This document shows, one piece after another, positions 1-11,200 of a DNA stretch of 64,000 nucleotides. The stretch comes from Chaenocephalus aceratus (taxonomy: Eukaryota; Chordata; Actinopteri; Perciformes; Channichthyidae). The notes under the pieces were generated by a model, which was given only the letters and a program-made list of their open reading frames with translations, was not told where the DNA came from and made no database searches. Within the stretch, counting starts at the first letter, position 1. Each line of letters begins with the position of its first letter. The stretch is from positions 1,310,501 to 1,374,500 of the forward strand of contig CM043798.1 of the NCBI GenBank assembly GCA_023974075.1. The letters are read 5' to 3'. Position numbers and translations under genes: made by a program.

Positions 1-1260
1 GGTGCTGGACGACAGTGCGTGCATACATTGGGGTTCCGCCCACTGTACCCATAGCGTCCAGTAGAGGGGCGGAGCCTGTGAGAGATATAACGCCGGGTTA
101 CGTATTGTAATCCTATACCGACTCGCTGAAGAGTGGTGTAGGATGGTGGTCAGGAGGTGGGGGCCTCCTTTTAATACGGATATGAGATGCGCACGCATTC
201 AGGTAGGCCCGCCTCGGAGCGGCTACGTCTATAGAAATCTCAGTAGGTGAAATGCTTGCATGATAAGGTAGTACCATAGAGTCCAGTAGAGGTCTCCGCC
301 TGTGTTTAAAACGACAAGGGTTACAATACGTAACCCGGCGTTTTACGACACATGGTTTTTTTTTTTACTTATGTTTGAAAATTATCTTTTAAATTGGACA
401 AAATCATATGTGTAATTCGTGGCCCAATTCAAACGGGATTGAAAGATAATCTCTCTCCATTGACTTCAATACATAATTTTCCCGAAATAAGGTCCCATGG
501 AGGTCCACCGGAAAGGGAGGGACTTCGCCACTCTATTGCGATCACCGTCTTGCTACTGGCGTTGCATGATGGTTAGTTAGTCATTTTGTCCGACTTGGGC
601 TGCGTTTCACTTCTCTTATTTTTCATTTCCTCGCTCCTCGGTCTCACCGGAAGTAGATTTGTCTGTGCCATCTTGAGTAACCGTCCCATGCGCTTATTTC
701 TGCCAGAGGAGCGATAACCGAGGAACCACCAGACCATCCTCCGATGAAATCCTCAGACACTCGCCCCGCCCCCTTACTGTGTATCGCTCACTGATTGGAC
801 GATGCAGCGCATGCACTGATCTGATGCTTCTAGACATGAGAGCAGTTTCCCAGCGGAGTGAAGAAAAAACACATGAAACTCACGAGAGTCACTCCTCAGT
901 TTATACCGTGTTTTGTTTCAATTAATGTTTCATTTAGTTACAAATATGTGACATGTATGAACAACAAAGTGGTCAAAAAATGTTTTATTCATTTATTGGA
1001 AACATTTTCATGATCGCTTTTTTCGTTTATACATTTTAAGAATGGCGTTTAACACTTTTTTGAGAATGAGTTCTTATTTTATTTAATGTATTGCGTCTAC
1101 AACAGATGATACAAAGTTTGTGTCAGTAATGTGTACTAACAGAGGCGGGGGTGTTTGTGGACATAATGGGGACAGAGCTGGCTGCTGTCAGACGAACAGC
1201 TGTGCGGCGTCATCACAAACGGACGTCGCTTCACGTGACGTCGGAGAAAAAAAGGCCGTC
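1..1260. other. Leading non-coding segment, unclassified
   Basis: No supportable gene was found here. The segment holds a 22-bp inverted repeat pair (annotated separately), a direct repeat of the motif gtccagtagagg near positions 57 and 281, and AT-rich sequence from about 890 to 1110. The short open frames have no recognisable domain and no splice context. It looks like old interspersed-repeat material, but I cannot name a family. Confidence 0.5.
89..342. repeat. Inverted repeat, 22-bp perfect arms
   Basis: The arm at 89-110 (aacgccgggttacgtattgt plus aa) is the exact reverse complement of 321-342. The arms are about 210 bp apart. A partly matching direct repeat (gtccagtagagg) lies next to each arm, so the block mixes direct and inverted copies of the same material. 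It may be the two ends of a small transposon or a rearranged tandem repeat. No target-site duplication was recognised. Confidence 0.6.
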
Positions 1261-1261
1261 C

Positions 1262-2155
1262 CATTGCTCCATCCATCCATCCATCCACTTCTCTCCCGCT
1301 ATCCGTGGTCGGGTCGCGGGGGTAGCAGTTCCAGCAGAGAGCCCCAAACTTTCTTTTCCCTGGGCCACATCAACCAGCTCTGACTGGGGGTCCAAGGCGC
1401 TCCAGGCCAGCGAAGAGATATAATCCCTCCAGCTGGTCCTAGGTCTACCCCTTGGTCTCTTTCCCATCTGGACGTGCCTGGAACACCTCCCTAGGGAGGC
1501 GCCCAGGTGGCATCCTAACTAGGTGCCCGAACCACCTCAACTGGCTCCTTTAGACGCGAAGGAGGAGCGGTTCAACTCCGAGTCCCTCCCGGATGACCGA
1601 ACTTCTCACCTTATCCCTAAGGGACACGCCAGCCACCCTGCGGCCGCTTGTATCCGCGATCTCGTTCTTTCGGTCATGACCCATCCTCATGACCATAGGT
1701 GAGGGTAGGAACAAAAATGGCCCAGTAGACACAGAGCTTTGCCTTCTGGCTCAGCTCCCTTTTCGTCACAACGGTGCGGTAAAGCGACTGCAGTACCGCT
1801 CCCGCTGCTCCGATTCTCCGGCCCATCTCACGCTCCATGTTCCCTCACTCGAGAACAAGACCCCGAGATACTTGAACTCCTTCACTTGGGGTAAGGACTC
1901 ATTCCCTACTTGGAGTGGACAGTCCATCGGTTTCCTGCTGAGAACCATGGCCCAGCCGCTTCACACTCGGTTGCGAACCGATCCAGTGAGTGCTGAAGGT
2001 CGCAGACCGATGAAGCCATTAGAACCATATAATCTGCAAAAAGCAGTGGTGCAATCCTTAGTCCACCGAACTGCAGACCCCCTCCCCCACGACTACGCCT
2101 CGAAATCCAATCCATGTATCTCCACGGGCTGCGGAAGCGAAATGCTTGATGGGAA
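1262..2155 (-). mobile_element. 5'-truncated non-LTR retrotransposon fragment (reverse transcriptase C-terminal part)
   Basis: Minus-strand frames carry pieces of a LINE reverse transcriptase in the expected order. LLFADYMVLMASS comes first; it is the catalytic box, with FADY where FADD is usual. KEFKYLGVLF, SLRDKVRSSVIREGLGVEPL and the C-terminal GRPRTSWRDYISSLAW follow. The pieces sit in different frames, so the copy is frameshifted and dead. On the + strand the 3' end is a run of ATCC units at about 1267-1285, a usual tail for fish LINEs of this kind. The clade (Rex1/L2/Jockey-like) is not resolved. Confidence 0.75.
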
Positions 2156-2395
2156 ACGACTCGCTGGTATCTCGAGCTGAGCTCTCATTGGTGGTTTTTA
2201 CCCCGTGCTGCTGATGAAACTCTCCAATTGGGCTCGGCAAAAGTTTGTTGTTGTTTTGTGTCAGTTTTACCTTCGCCACTTCCATTCACATTTTCATCAT
2301 TGTTCCACAATGTTCATCATCATGACATTAATATCTATATATTTTATACTATACTTGCACTGCTTACCGTTTGTATACTTTATATAATCTTAGCA

Positions 2396-2910
2396 TATTC
2401 ATACACACTGTTCATACTGCTCACAGTCTGCTGTGTATATCTAGCATATTCATACAGACTGTTCATAGTGCTCTCAGGTTGTTGTGTATATCTAGTGTAT
2501 TCATACACACTGTTCATACTGCTCACAGGCAGCTGTGTATATCTAGTGTATTCATACACACTGTTCATACTGCTCACAGGCTTGCTGTGTATATCTAGTG
2601 TATTCATACACACTGTTCATACTGCTCACAGGCTGCTGTGTATATCTAGTGTATCATACACACTGTTCATACTGCTCACAGGCTGCTGTGTATATCTAGT
2701 GTATTCATACACACTGTTCATACTGCTCACAGGCTGCTGTTTATATCTAGTGTATTCATACACACTGTTCATACTGCTCACAGGCTGCTGTGTATATCTA
2801 GTGTATTCATACACACTGTTCATACTGCTCACAGGCTGCTGTGTATATCTAGTGTATTCATACACACTGTTCATACTGCTCACATGCTGATATCTAGTGT
2901 ATTCATACCC
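2396..2910. repeat. Minisatellite, 51-bp unit, about 10 copies
   Basis: A unit of 51 bp containing ctgttcatactgctcaca and tgtatatctagtgtattcat repeats ten times from about 2407 to 2885. The first two units and the last are the most divergent. Because 51 is a multiple of three and the unit has no stop in several frames, long open frames appear on both strands (17-residue repeats). These are a by-product of the repeat, not evidence for a protein. Confidence 0.9.
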
Positions 2911-3075
2911 CTCACTGTTTATTCATCATTCAATTCATTCTATATGTTATTCTGTAGATTGTGTACATTACTTTTCACTTCACTGCTTGTTGCACCCTGG
3001 TTAGAAGCTAAACTGCATTTCGTTGTCTCAGTACCTGTAATCTGTGCAATAACAATAAAGTTGAATCTAATCTTG
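2911..3075 (+). mobile_element. 3' tail of a fish interspersed repeat
   Basis: The stretch ending in caataacaataaagttgaat and taatc resembles the common 3' end of a fish retroposed repeat, with an AATAAA-like signal and a short TAATC tail. It directly follows the 51-bp minisatellite, which may be an internal array of the same element. The family assignment is by recollection of fish repeats and is not certain. Confidence 0.4.
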
Positions 3076-3416
3076 AGCAGGAACAATGTATTTACTTAGT
3101 AGCCTACATATCTGACATTAATGATTATACACGTGTGCATTCTTTATAAATGCAAACTGGTCAGTGCACTGACGGAAGTAGTTTTGAAAAGTAATAAGTG
3201 GTAGTGATGTTACGTATTGCGCCGAGGCTTCGGAGCGTGTGTCGAGTAATCCCCAAAGCTTTTTGTGAAGCTTGTATTGTTTTGGGCCAGTGACGTCACC
3301 GATGACAAACGAAGCCTCACTGCCCCTCAATACCACGTGACTGCTTCAGAAAGCGATTCAGATCGTGCTTCAGATCGGTTGAACCGTTGAACCACAACGC
3401 TCATATTACCCATGGA

Positions 3417-4146
3417 CAGAGATGGGGTCGTTACTAAAAAAAGTAATGTATTACATATTACATATTACTTTAAAAAAAAAATCGTACTTTACTGTTACTT
3501 TAACTCGTTACTTTACTCGCAGGGCCGGCCCGCCCCTCCCTACAGGCAGATCACGCAGACTGCTAAAGTTTCAAATGTTCTCTTTAGTTCAGTTTCCATT
3601 GTCGCATAAGACTGATCCAGATAGCTCCTGAATGTTTTCATATCTGACCGTGGCTGTCCTCTGTCTCCTGCTATCTGTATATTTTGCGCAGTCTATCTCT
3701 GCTCACGCTGTTGCGTCAGCGTGTTCTCCTGCGTGTTGGCCATGTGTTGCACTGGAGCCAGACTGGAGCACACCGCAAAGACTTCAGCCGAGCACGTACG
3801 AACTGCGCATGCGTGAGTGGCAATAACTCTCCTTACCAGCAGGCGGCGGTAGTGTGTATTCGTCATTCAAAACAGGCAACAACCGGAAAACAGAGAAGAA
3901 GAACAGACTACGTGTGGTGATATAAATAAACAACAGCTATGTGCGTTAGCTTCACCTTAGCATGTGTTCTTTGCAGGTGTTTGTTGAGGTTTGATTATGA
4001 CTGATTTTAGAAAGTAACGAAAGTAACGCGTGTCGGGCCAATGTTAGTAACTGTAGTGTGATTACTGAATTATAAAAGTAGCGTGTTACACTACTCCGTT
4101 ACCGAAAAAGTAATATTATTACAGTAACGCGTTACACCCAACTCTG
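3417..4146. mobile_element. Non-autonomous hAT transposon, 730 bp, perfect 8-bp TSD
   Basis: The element begins CAGAGATGGGGTCGTTAC and ends in the inverted counterpart (reverse complement CAGAGTTGGGTGTAACG). It is flanked on both sides by the identical 8-bp target duplication cccatgga (3409-3416 and 4147-4154). Subterminal regions are rich in GTAACG and AGTAA repeats, as in many fish hAT elements. There is no transposase frame, so it needs a helper. It is inserted into an older hAT-like copy. Confidence 0.9.
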
Positions 4147-4344
4147 CCCATGGATGTATAATAAGAACCATATTACCCCTCCTGTACCCGGGCCCGGTGA
4201 CACGATGGAATTAAGAGATCTCAGACTCTCACCTATATGGAGGTCGAACATGTCATAAGTATAAATAATAAATAAATGTAGGAATAACATAAATACATAC
4301 AGGAATACATTGTATAAAGTGTTTTCAGATGAATTCAGTGTATG

Positions 4345-4412
4345 TGCTGTGGCTCAGCTGGAAAGCAGATGGCTCACGACGACAGGGTCCCTGGTTCAAT
4401 GCCTGTTCAATA
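4345..4412 (+). other. tRNA-derived (SINE-like) segment
   Basis: A sequence matching an internal A box (TGGCTCAGCTGG, 4350-4361) is followed about 32 bp later by a perfect B-box consensus (GGTTCAATGCC, 4393-4403). The spacing fits a tRNA or a tRNA-derived SINE head. No intact cloverleaf with a paired acceptor stem could be drawn, so it is more likely a SINE head or tRNA pseudogene than a working tRNA. It lies inside the outer hAT element. Confidence 0.45.
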
Positions 4413-5149
4413 CGTCTTTTTTGTTGTTTCTAAAAGCTACAGCTAAATTAGATAATGTAGTTAATAAATAGTCTTTGATATGGTTTAGCCTTTCTCAGGC
4501 TACAACATGGTTAAGTTTACGAATATTATTAAGGAATACAAATCCCTCTTTGCAATGTTTACCAGCCTCCTTAGGCTTTTCAATCACAATCATTAAACTG
4601 GAATAAATACAATATTGTTAACATGAAAATGTGGGTTTATGTTCGTTGTTTAGAGTTATTCTAAGGCTTTACTCATTGGGAACTCGGAAGAGAACACTGT
4701 GTTGAGATGTCCAATCTGCCTGTTTTACACACTTTGACCAACAGGGGGTTTGTGTTCAAATCAAATGAAGCCCATGATGAAGCCTCATGAGATGAACCCT
4801 TTTGCGAACCAATTGGCTGGAAAGCTTCAACGCTTCATAAGGCTTCATCTCGCCATCACTAATGGGTGGTTCTGTCTTTTACATGTAGGATTCAACCCCT
4901 CTTGTATTGATTTGTTTTAAAATGAACAGACACTCGAGTCATTCATTTGTAGTGATATAATAATTGTGGGGTTTCTATTGCATCCACTTCATCTGCAACG
5001 AAGAATCAGAGTCAAGCCGACTCCGAGCTGTCCGACTTCAGGCAAGCTTTTTGAGACCTCCCCCGACTGCAATCGGCTATTCACGTCTACTTTCGAGGCG
5101 AGCCGCAGCTCATCATGATCATATGGGTCCGTCGCTCGCAACTGGGAAG

Positions 5150-5175
5150 CCCACGTGACTTTTGTGTCACATGAC
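5150..5175. promoter_or_regulatory. Two CLEAR-like E-boxes upstream of VPS11
   Basis: CCCACGTGAC (5150-5159) and GTCACATGAC (5166-5175) lie 39-64 bp before the VPS11 start codon. The CLEAR element bound by TFEB/TFE3 is GTCACGTGAC. The first site keeps the CACGTGAC core and the second differs at one position. VPS11 is a lysosomal tethering gene, a class regulated by TFEB in mammals. The motif match is seen directly; binding is inferred. Confidence 0.55.
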
Positions 5176-5213
5176 AACGCCCCGTTTAGAGCTAATTTGC
5201 TAAGGCTAACAAA

Positions 5214-8200
5214 ATGGCATCATTCTTACAGTGGAGGAAATTTGTGTTCTTTGATAAAGACACGGTGAAAGACCCTACGGATAACGGGAAACACTTTTCT
5301 CTTCCTGCCGGTGTGTGTGCGTGCGACTCGGGCCGGGGCCATGTTGTTCTGGGAGATATCCTTCAGCAGCTAATGCTAATGCTGTTAGCTGACAGCTGAT
5401 AATAGCCCAGACTCAGCAAACAGAAGAGAACAGGAGAGGTGATGTTGGAAATAAAGTGTACCTTCACAGTAAATTGAAACAATGAGCAAAAGACTGAACG
5501 CTTCCTGCTGATGGTATTATTGTCACCACACACTTTAAAAATTGTTTAATAAAGTGTGGAGATGCTACGGCTAAAAACACCCAATGCTAACGTTTAAGGA
5601 AGACTTAATTCATATATAAGGTTCTGCTTTGAAACATCTGTATCCTGAGTGCTAATGTATTAATCATACAACATACAGCTCGGGAAAAAATGAAGACCAC
5701 TGCAGCATTTCAGTTTATCTGGTTTGAATATTTATAGTGTTTGAGTAAAATGAAAATGTTTTTATTTTATTCTATAAACTACTGACAACATTTCTCTGTG
5801 TTGGATTCAACAGACGTGGAATGGCTGCCATACATGTAGAGATTGAAGAACAGTTTGGAGTGGTCTCTTAATTTTTTTCAGAGCTGTAGCTTAAAGTATT
5901 GTATTGAACAGGGTCTTGCCAAAATACTACATTAAGTAATGGTCGTTGTGCTAAATATTGAAAGGACAATGTTTTAACTACTGTTAACTACTGTTTTTTA
6001 CTGTTCAGTGACTGACAGTCCAGCTTTGGTTCCCATATCCAAAAGTATCCCAAAAGTTCAACAGGAACTAAGCACTCTGGAACTGCCATACATGGCATAT
6101 AGCCCAGATGATATCATTTCTTGCTACAACTGTACAAAATCACCCTTAACCTACACTATCTTACATATGGATGGCAAGATCTGGCTTTTGACCCGCTCCC
6201 TGCAGTTAACGTCTTTTCAGGCCTACAAGTTGCGGGTCACGCACCTCTACCAGCTGAAGCAGCACAGCATCCTGGTGTCAGTGGGACAGGATGAACATGG
6301 AATAAACCCGCTGGTGAGTGAGCCGATAAGCCCACATCACAGAACAATTATTTGTCAGTGAGTCCCTTCAACCTCCATTTAATTTGATTGGTACTTGTTT
6401 TTCAGGTAAAGGTCTGGAACCTTGAAAAGAGAGACAGTGGAAATCCTCTGTGCACAAGGATTTTCCCTGCAATTCCTGGAAACAAACCCACTGAAGTGTC
6501 TTGCCTCAGTGTACATGAAACCTCAACTTCATGGCCATTGGTAAGACACAAAGAAATGTTTGGTGTATTTCTGCCATTAATCACTGTTTGGCTAACTGAT
6601 GTAATCTCATCCCAGTTTCTAAAGGCTGTTGTGTTGTTTGACAGGCTTCACAGATGGCAGTGTGGTTTTGACCAAAGGCGATATTACCAGAGATCGCCAC
6701 AGCAAAACTCTGACTCTGCACGAGGGAACCAGCCCCATCACAGGCCTTGCTTTCCGCCAAGCAGCAAAGGTCACACATCTGTTTGTTTCCACTCTGGAGA
6801 AAGTCCATGTAAGTCTGCTCACTCCCACACAAGACATCTCTCAATTCTTCTGGAGCTTTAAGCTGAACTATCATTTGTCAGTTTTTCCAGCAAGTTATCA
6901 AGAAAACCAAATAAAGGTGTGATTTTCCTCAATCAGAGGAGTACCATATGTAACTGGTGTTTTCTCACATTTGATGTTGATACGTATGTGTTGTGGCGTC
7001 AAAGAAATAGAAAGGAGGAAGGACTCGATCCCTGATCTTAATAACTCGAACATCTTCATACCTAAAAATGAAAAATCATTACCGTGTTTTGTGCGACAGT
7101 TAGCTCTCCTGATGGAACCATTGATAAACTAGTTTCTATACACTTTAATTGTTTATTATATAAAACTAGATGTAACAATAAGTTCCCTTTTTTTAAATCA
7201 CAATAACAACTTTTATAAAGATGTATCATGTTAGCCTTTTACACATTCAATTCATTTAACGGCCCGTCCACACAGCGGCGTGCGTTGAAGCTTGCAGGCG
7301 GCGTGTCTGAAACTCGACCAACAACCAATCACATGAATCTCCCGCCCCGGACACACAAGCAGCGGTTTGATTGGCTAGAGCTTGTACTGGCATATGTTTT
7401 GATTGGCTGACGCTTCTGCCGAGGCTTCAAAAGTTGAACATTGCTCAACTTTTTGCAGCGAGCAACGCGTAGCGACGCTCCCACAATGCAGTTCGGCGAA
7501 GCGTGACGTCACCCCATTCAAAGTGAACGGGCAGAAGCGTTAAAGCTTCAACGCACGCCGCCGTGTGGACGGGCCGTAACTGAGGCTTTTCCATGACTCT
7601 GCTGTTCTAACCTCCCATGTGCTTCTTGTCTCACTGTGCTCAGTGCTACACCCTGTCCATCAAGGAGTATCCTAAAGTGGAGTTGGACACCCACGGCTGT
7701 GCGCTGCGCTGCTCCTCCCTGGCGGACCCCTCCCAGGACTCCCAGTTCATCGTGGCTGGAGATGAGTGTGTGTACCTGTACCAGCCAGATGAGCGAGGGC
7801 CCTGCTTTGCTTTTGATGGAAACAAGCTTTTGGCCCACTGGCACCGTGGATATCTGTTTCTACTCATCAGGGACGCAAAGTCCCCCAACAAGTGAGGACA
7901 ACACTGAATACAGGGGATGAAGTGATGGTGGAGAGAGTTCATTGACAAGTTAACTAATGTTAATGTCAATGTAGATGGTCACATCAGTTTAATTGAATGT
8001 AAGATATCCTACAGATGTGTCTATTTCAAGGCTTTCCTGTTCAGGGGTGTAACCCTAGGAAATAGAACATCTTTGGAAACATACTTACCAATTTAATAAA
8101 CTTTTTCATGAAGCAGATACGACAAAGTGTCAGTGTTTCCTTTGAGACTGTTAACGGTGTACTTTTCTCCTCAGGCCAGAGTTTAGCAGCAGGGAGAGCT

Positions 8201-11200
8201 CTCCATCAGACAAGCAGCTTCTGACCATCTATGACCTGGACAACAAGTTCATCGCCTACACTGCCTCTTTTGATGATGTCATTGATGTGGTGGCAGAGTG
8301 GGGCTCCTTCTACATCCTGACCAGAGATGGAAAAATGTTTGTTCTTCAGGAGAAAGACACACAGACCAAACTGGAGGTGAGTCCAGAGGGCGCCTCCTGT
8401 ACTGGATCATTCATGACTTGTATAAGTAACAGTCGTGAAAAATCCACTCAGTGACTTATACTGTGGATCAGGTAGCGAGGTTGTCACATCCTTGTTGTTT
8501 TCTTTTAAGATGCTGTTTAAGAAGAACCTGTTTGTGATGGCTATTAACCTGGCTAAGAGCCAACACCTGGACAGTGACGGGCTGTCAGAGATCTTCAGGC
8601 AGTACGGGGATCACCTGTACCTGAAGGGAGACCATGACGGGGCCATCCAGCAGTACATCCGGTAACTGCATTATTAACAAGTGCCAGGGCTGTTGTATTA
8701 TATTGGACTGTGATGTGTGCCGTGTCTAATTCTTCTTTGAGCATTGGTTTAACCATGTAGCAGTGTTAACGATGGTGAGAAAAGAAGCCATGATTTTGTT
8801 TTCTCGTTTCATTTTTAATCACCGCTTTCGTCATCACTGTATTACCCACAGTACTATTGGCAAACTGGAGCCATCGTACGTCATCAGGAAATTCCTTGAT
8901 GCACAGAGGATCCATAACCTGACCGCATATCTGCAAGCCCTGCACAGGCAGTCCCTGGCCAATGCAGATCACACCACCCTGCTGCTCAACTGCTACACCA
9001 AGCTGAAGGACAGCTCCAAGCTGGAGGAGTTCATTAAGGTGACTCAGCAGTAAAAGCAGGAGCTTAGAATGTAGGTTTTGGTGATGAATACAAATGTAAG
9101 TTAAGTGACTTGAACAGAAACATCTAACTGCTTCTTTGCTAAGAGAACCAATGTCCTTGAGTAACACTCCAAAACAGTTTGCAGCAGGTCACTAATGGCT
9201 GTCATACTAACATCATTATCCTTCTGCTCTGGTTTTAAACAGAGCAGTGAAAGTGAGGTCCATTTTGATGTGGAGATCGCCATCAAGGTTCTCCGTCAGG
9301 CCGGCTACCACAGCCACGCTGTGTTCCTGGCTGAGAAACACACGCACCATGAGTGGTACCTGAAGATCCAGCTAGAGGACCTCAAGGTAAAACATGTGAA
9401 CAACTCTAAACTGCAACTCCACTGATTGGCACAGGTATATATATATCCTTTATTTAACCAGGTAAAAGACTCATTGAGATTAAAATCTCTTTTCCAAGAG
9501 CGACCTGGCCAAGAAGGGCAGCATGTACAAAGTTACAACAGATAAAACACAGACATGACAGGCAGACAAATACAGCTGGAAAACACAAATAAAATGGCAC
9601 ATTAGCCAGTCAATATGCGAAGTAAAACAAACTATTAAAATCATTCAAAACTGGCAAAATTTAAAACGATTTTAGGATATACGAGCACTCACATCTACCA
9701 ATGGTGTCGTGTCCTCTGTCCTTTAAGATGGACCTGAATTCCCTCATAGTGATTAAATCTGAGAGTTTCAGCTCCTTCTGTACATTATTCCAAGCTGTGG
9801 GGGCAGCATGTTTAAAAGCTGTTTTACCCAGTTCTGTTCTCACTGTAGGGATCTGATCAGCATCTGAATCACATCTTGGGAGCGCAGGCCATATAGACTT
9901 TCTCTTTGACACATATATGTGCAAATGTAGGAGGGAACCAACCCAAGCAGAGATTTATAAATAAAACCCAACCAATGGGAAAGTCTGCGAGCAGACAAAG
10001 ATGGCCAATTAGCAGCAGCATATAAAGTGCAATGGTGTACCCGATATCCACATCCAGTGATAAATCGCAAGGCACAATGGTACACAGTATCCAAGCTCTT
10101 TAGGCATTGGTCAGAAGCATTCATGTATAGCAGGTCACCATCATCTAATACAGGTAAAAACGTTGCAGATATCAAATGTTTCCTTGTCTGAAAAGAGAAA
10201 CAGGATTTATTCCTGTAAAAGAAACCTAATTTTATTTTTAGCTTTGAAACAACAATTTCCGTGTGTAACTTGAAAGACAAGTTCTGTTCAATAAGAAATC
10301 CCAGATATTTGTAAGTAGTGACCCTCTCAATGTCAGTCCCTTGAGCAGTACACATCTTGGGTAGAATAGATGGTAACTTTTTGCCATTCGAAAATATCAT
10401 CACTTTGGATTTTTCAGCATTTAATACCAACTTTACTTGCTATAAATGGGTTTGTATGACATCAAAGGCAGACTGGAGGAAATCTAGACTTTGCTCTATA
10501 GAAGCGGAGGAACAATAAATAACAGTGTCATCTGCATACAAATGGTAAGAAGCATTTGCTAAATTATTACATAGATTATTTACATATATGGTAAAAAGAA
10601 TGGGTCCTAATATGGAACCTTGTGGCACACCCTTTGCTATCGGGAGGAAGGAAGAAAAGGACCCAGAAAATTGGACACATTGGGTTCTCGCTGATAAATA
10701 ATTTAAAAACCAACCTACAGTATGCCTAGATAAGCCGATACTGTGAAGTCTTTCCGTCGGGATGATATGATCAACTGTGTCAAATGCCTTTGACAAATCA
10801 ATAAATAGAGCTGCACAATACTTTTTACAGTCCAATGCCTCAATGATGTTGTTCACCACTTTAATAGCAGCAGTTGTTGTGCTGTGTTGTTTTCTAAAAC
10901 CGGATTGGTGTTCTGACAAAATATCATTTGTGTCCAAGAATAATTTAAATTGTTCACTGAGAAGCTTTTCGAGGACCTTCGCTACAACACATAATTTTGA
11001 AATTGGCCTTTAATCATTAACAGATGAGGGATCCCCTCCTTTCAGTAAAGGAAGAACATATGCAGATTTCCATATGTTAGGAATCTCATTGTTGGAAAGA
11101 GTTCAATTAAAAAGATAAGTAAGCGGCTCGGCTATAAAGTCTGCTGCTAATTTAAGAAAATGAGGAGGAAGTTTGTCCGGACCTGCCGATTTGTGTGGAT

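Larger units (their letters stand above)
3202..4861. mobile_element. Outer non-autonomous hAT-like element, interrupted by a second hAT
   Basis: The ends share the inverted terminus TAGTGATG. They are flanked by the imperfect 8-bp direct repeat ataagtgg (3194-3201) and atgggtgg (4862-4869; 6 of 8 bases match). An 8-bp duplication is the hAT signature. The interior has no transposase. It contains a complete second hAT element (3417-4146) and a tRNA-like segment near 4345-4412. The boundaries are inferred from the terminal motif and the imperfect duplication. Confidence 0.5.

Noticed and set aside
2228..2890. 220-codon + strand open frame with hydrophobic 17-residue repeats
   Set aside because: It is produced by the 51-bp minisatellite; the antisense is equally open and there is no promoter or splice support.
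6008..6164. ATG-initiated upstream extension of VPS11 exon 2
   Set aside because: The family protein and the U12 signals place the exon start at 6165; the upstream residues have no match to VPS11.
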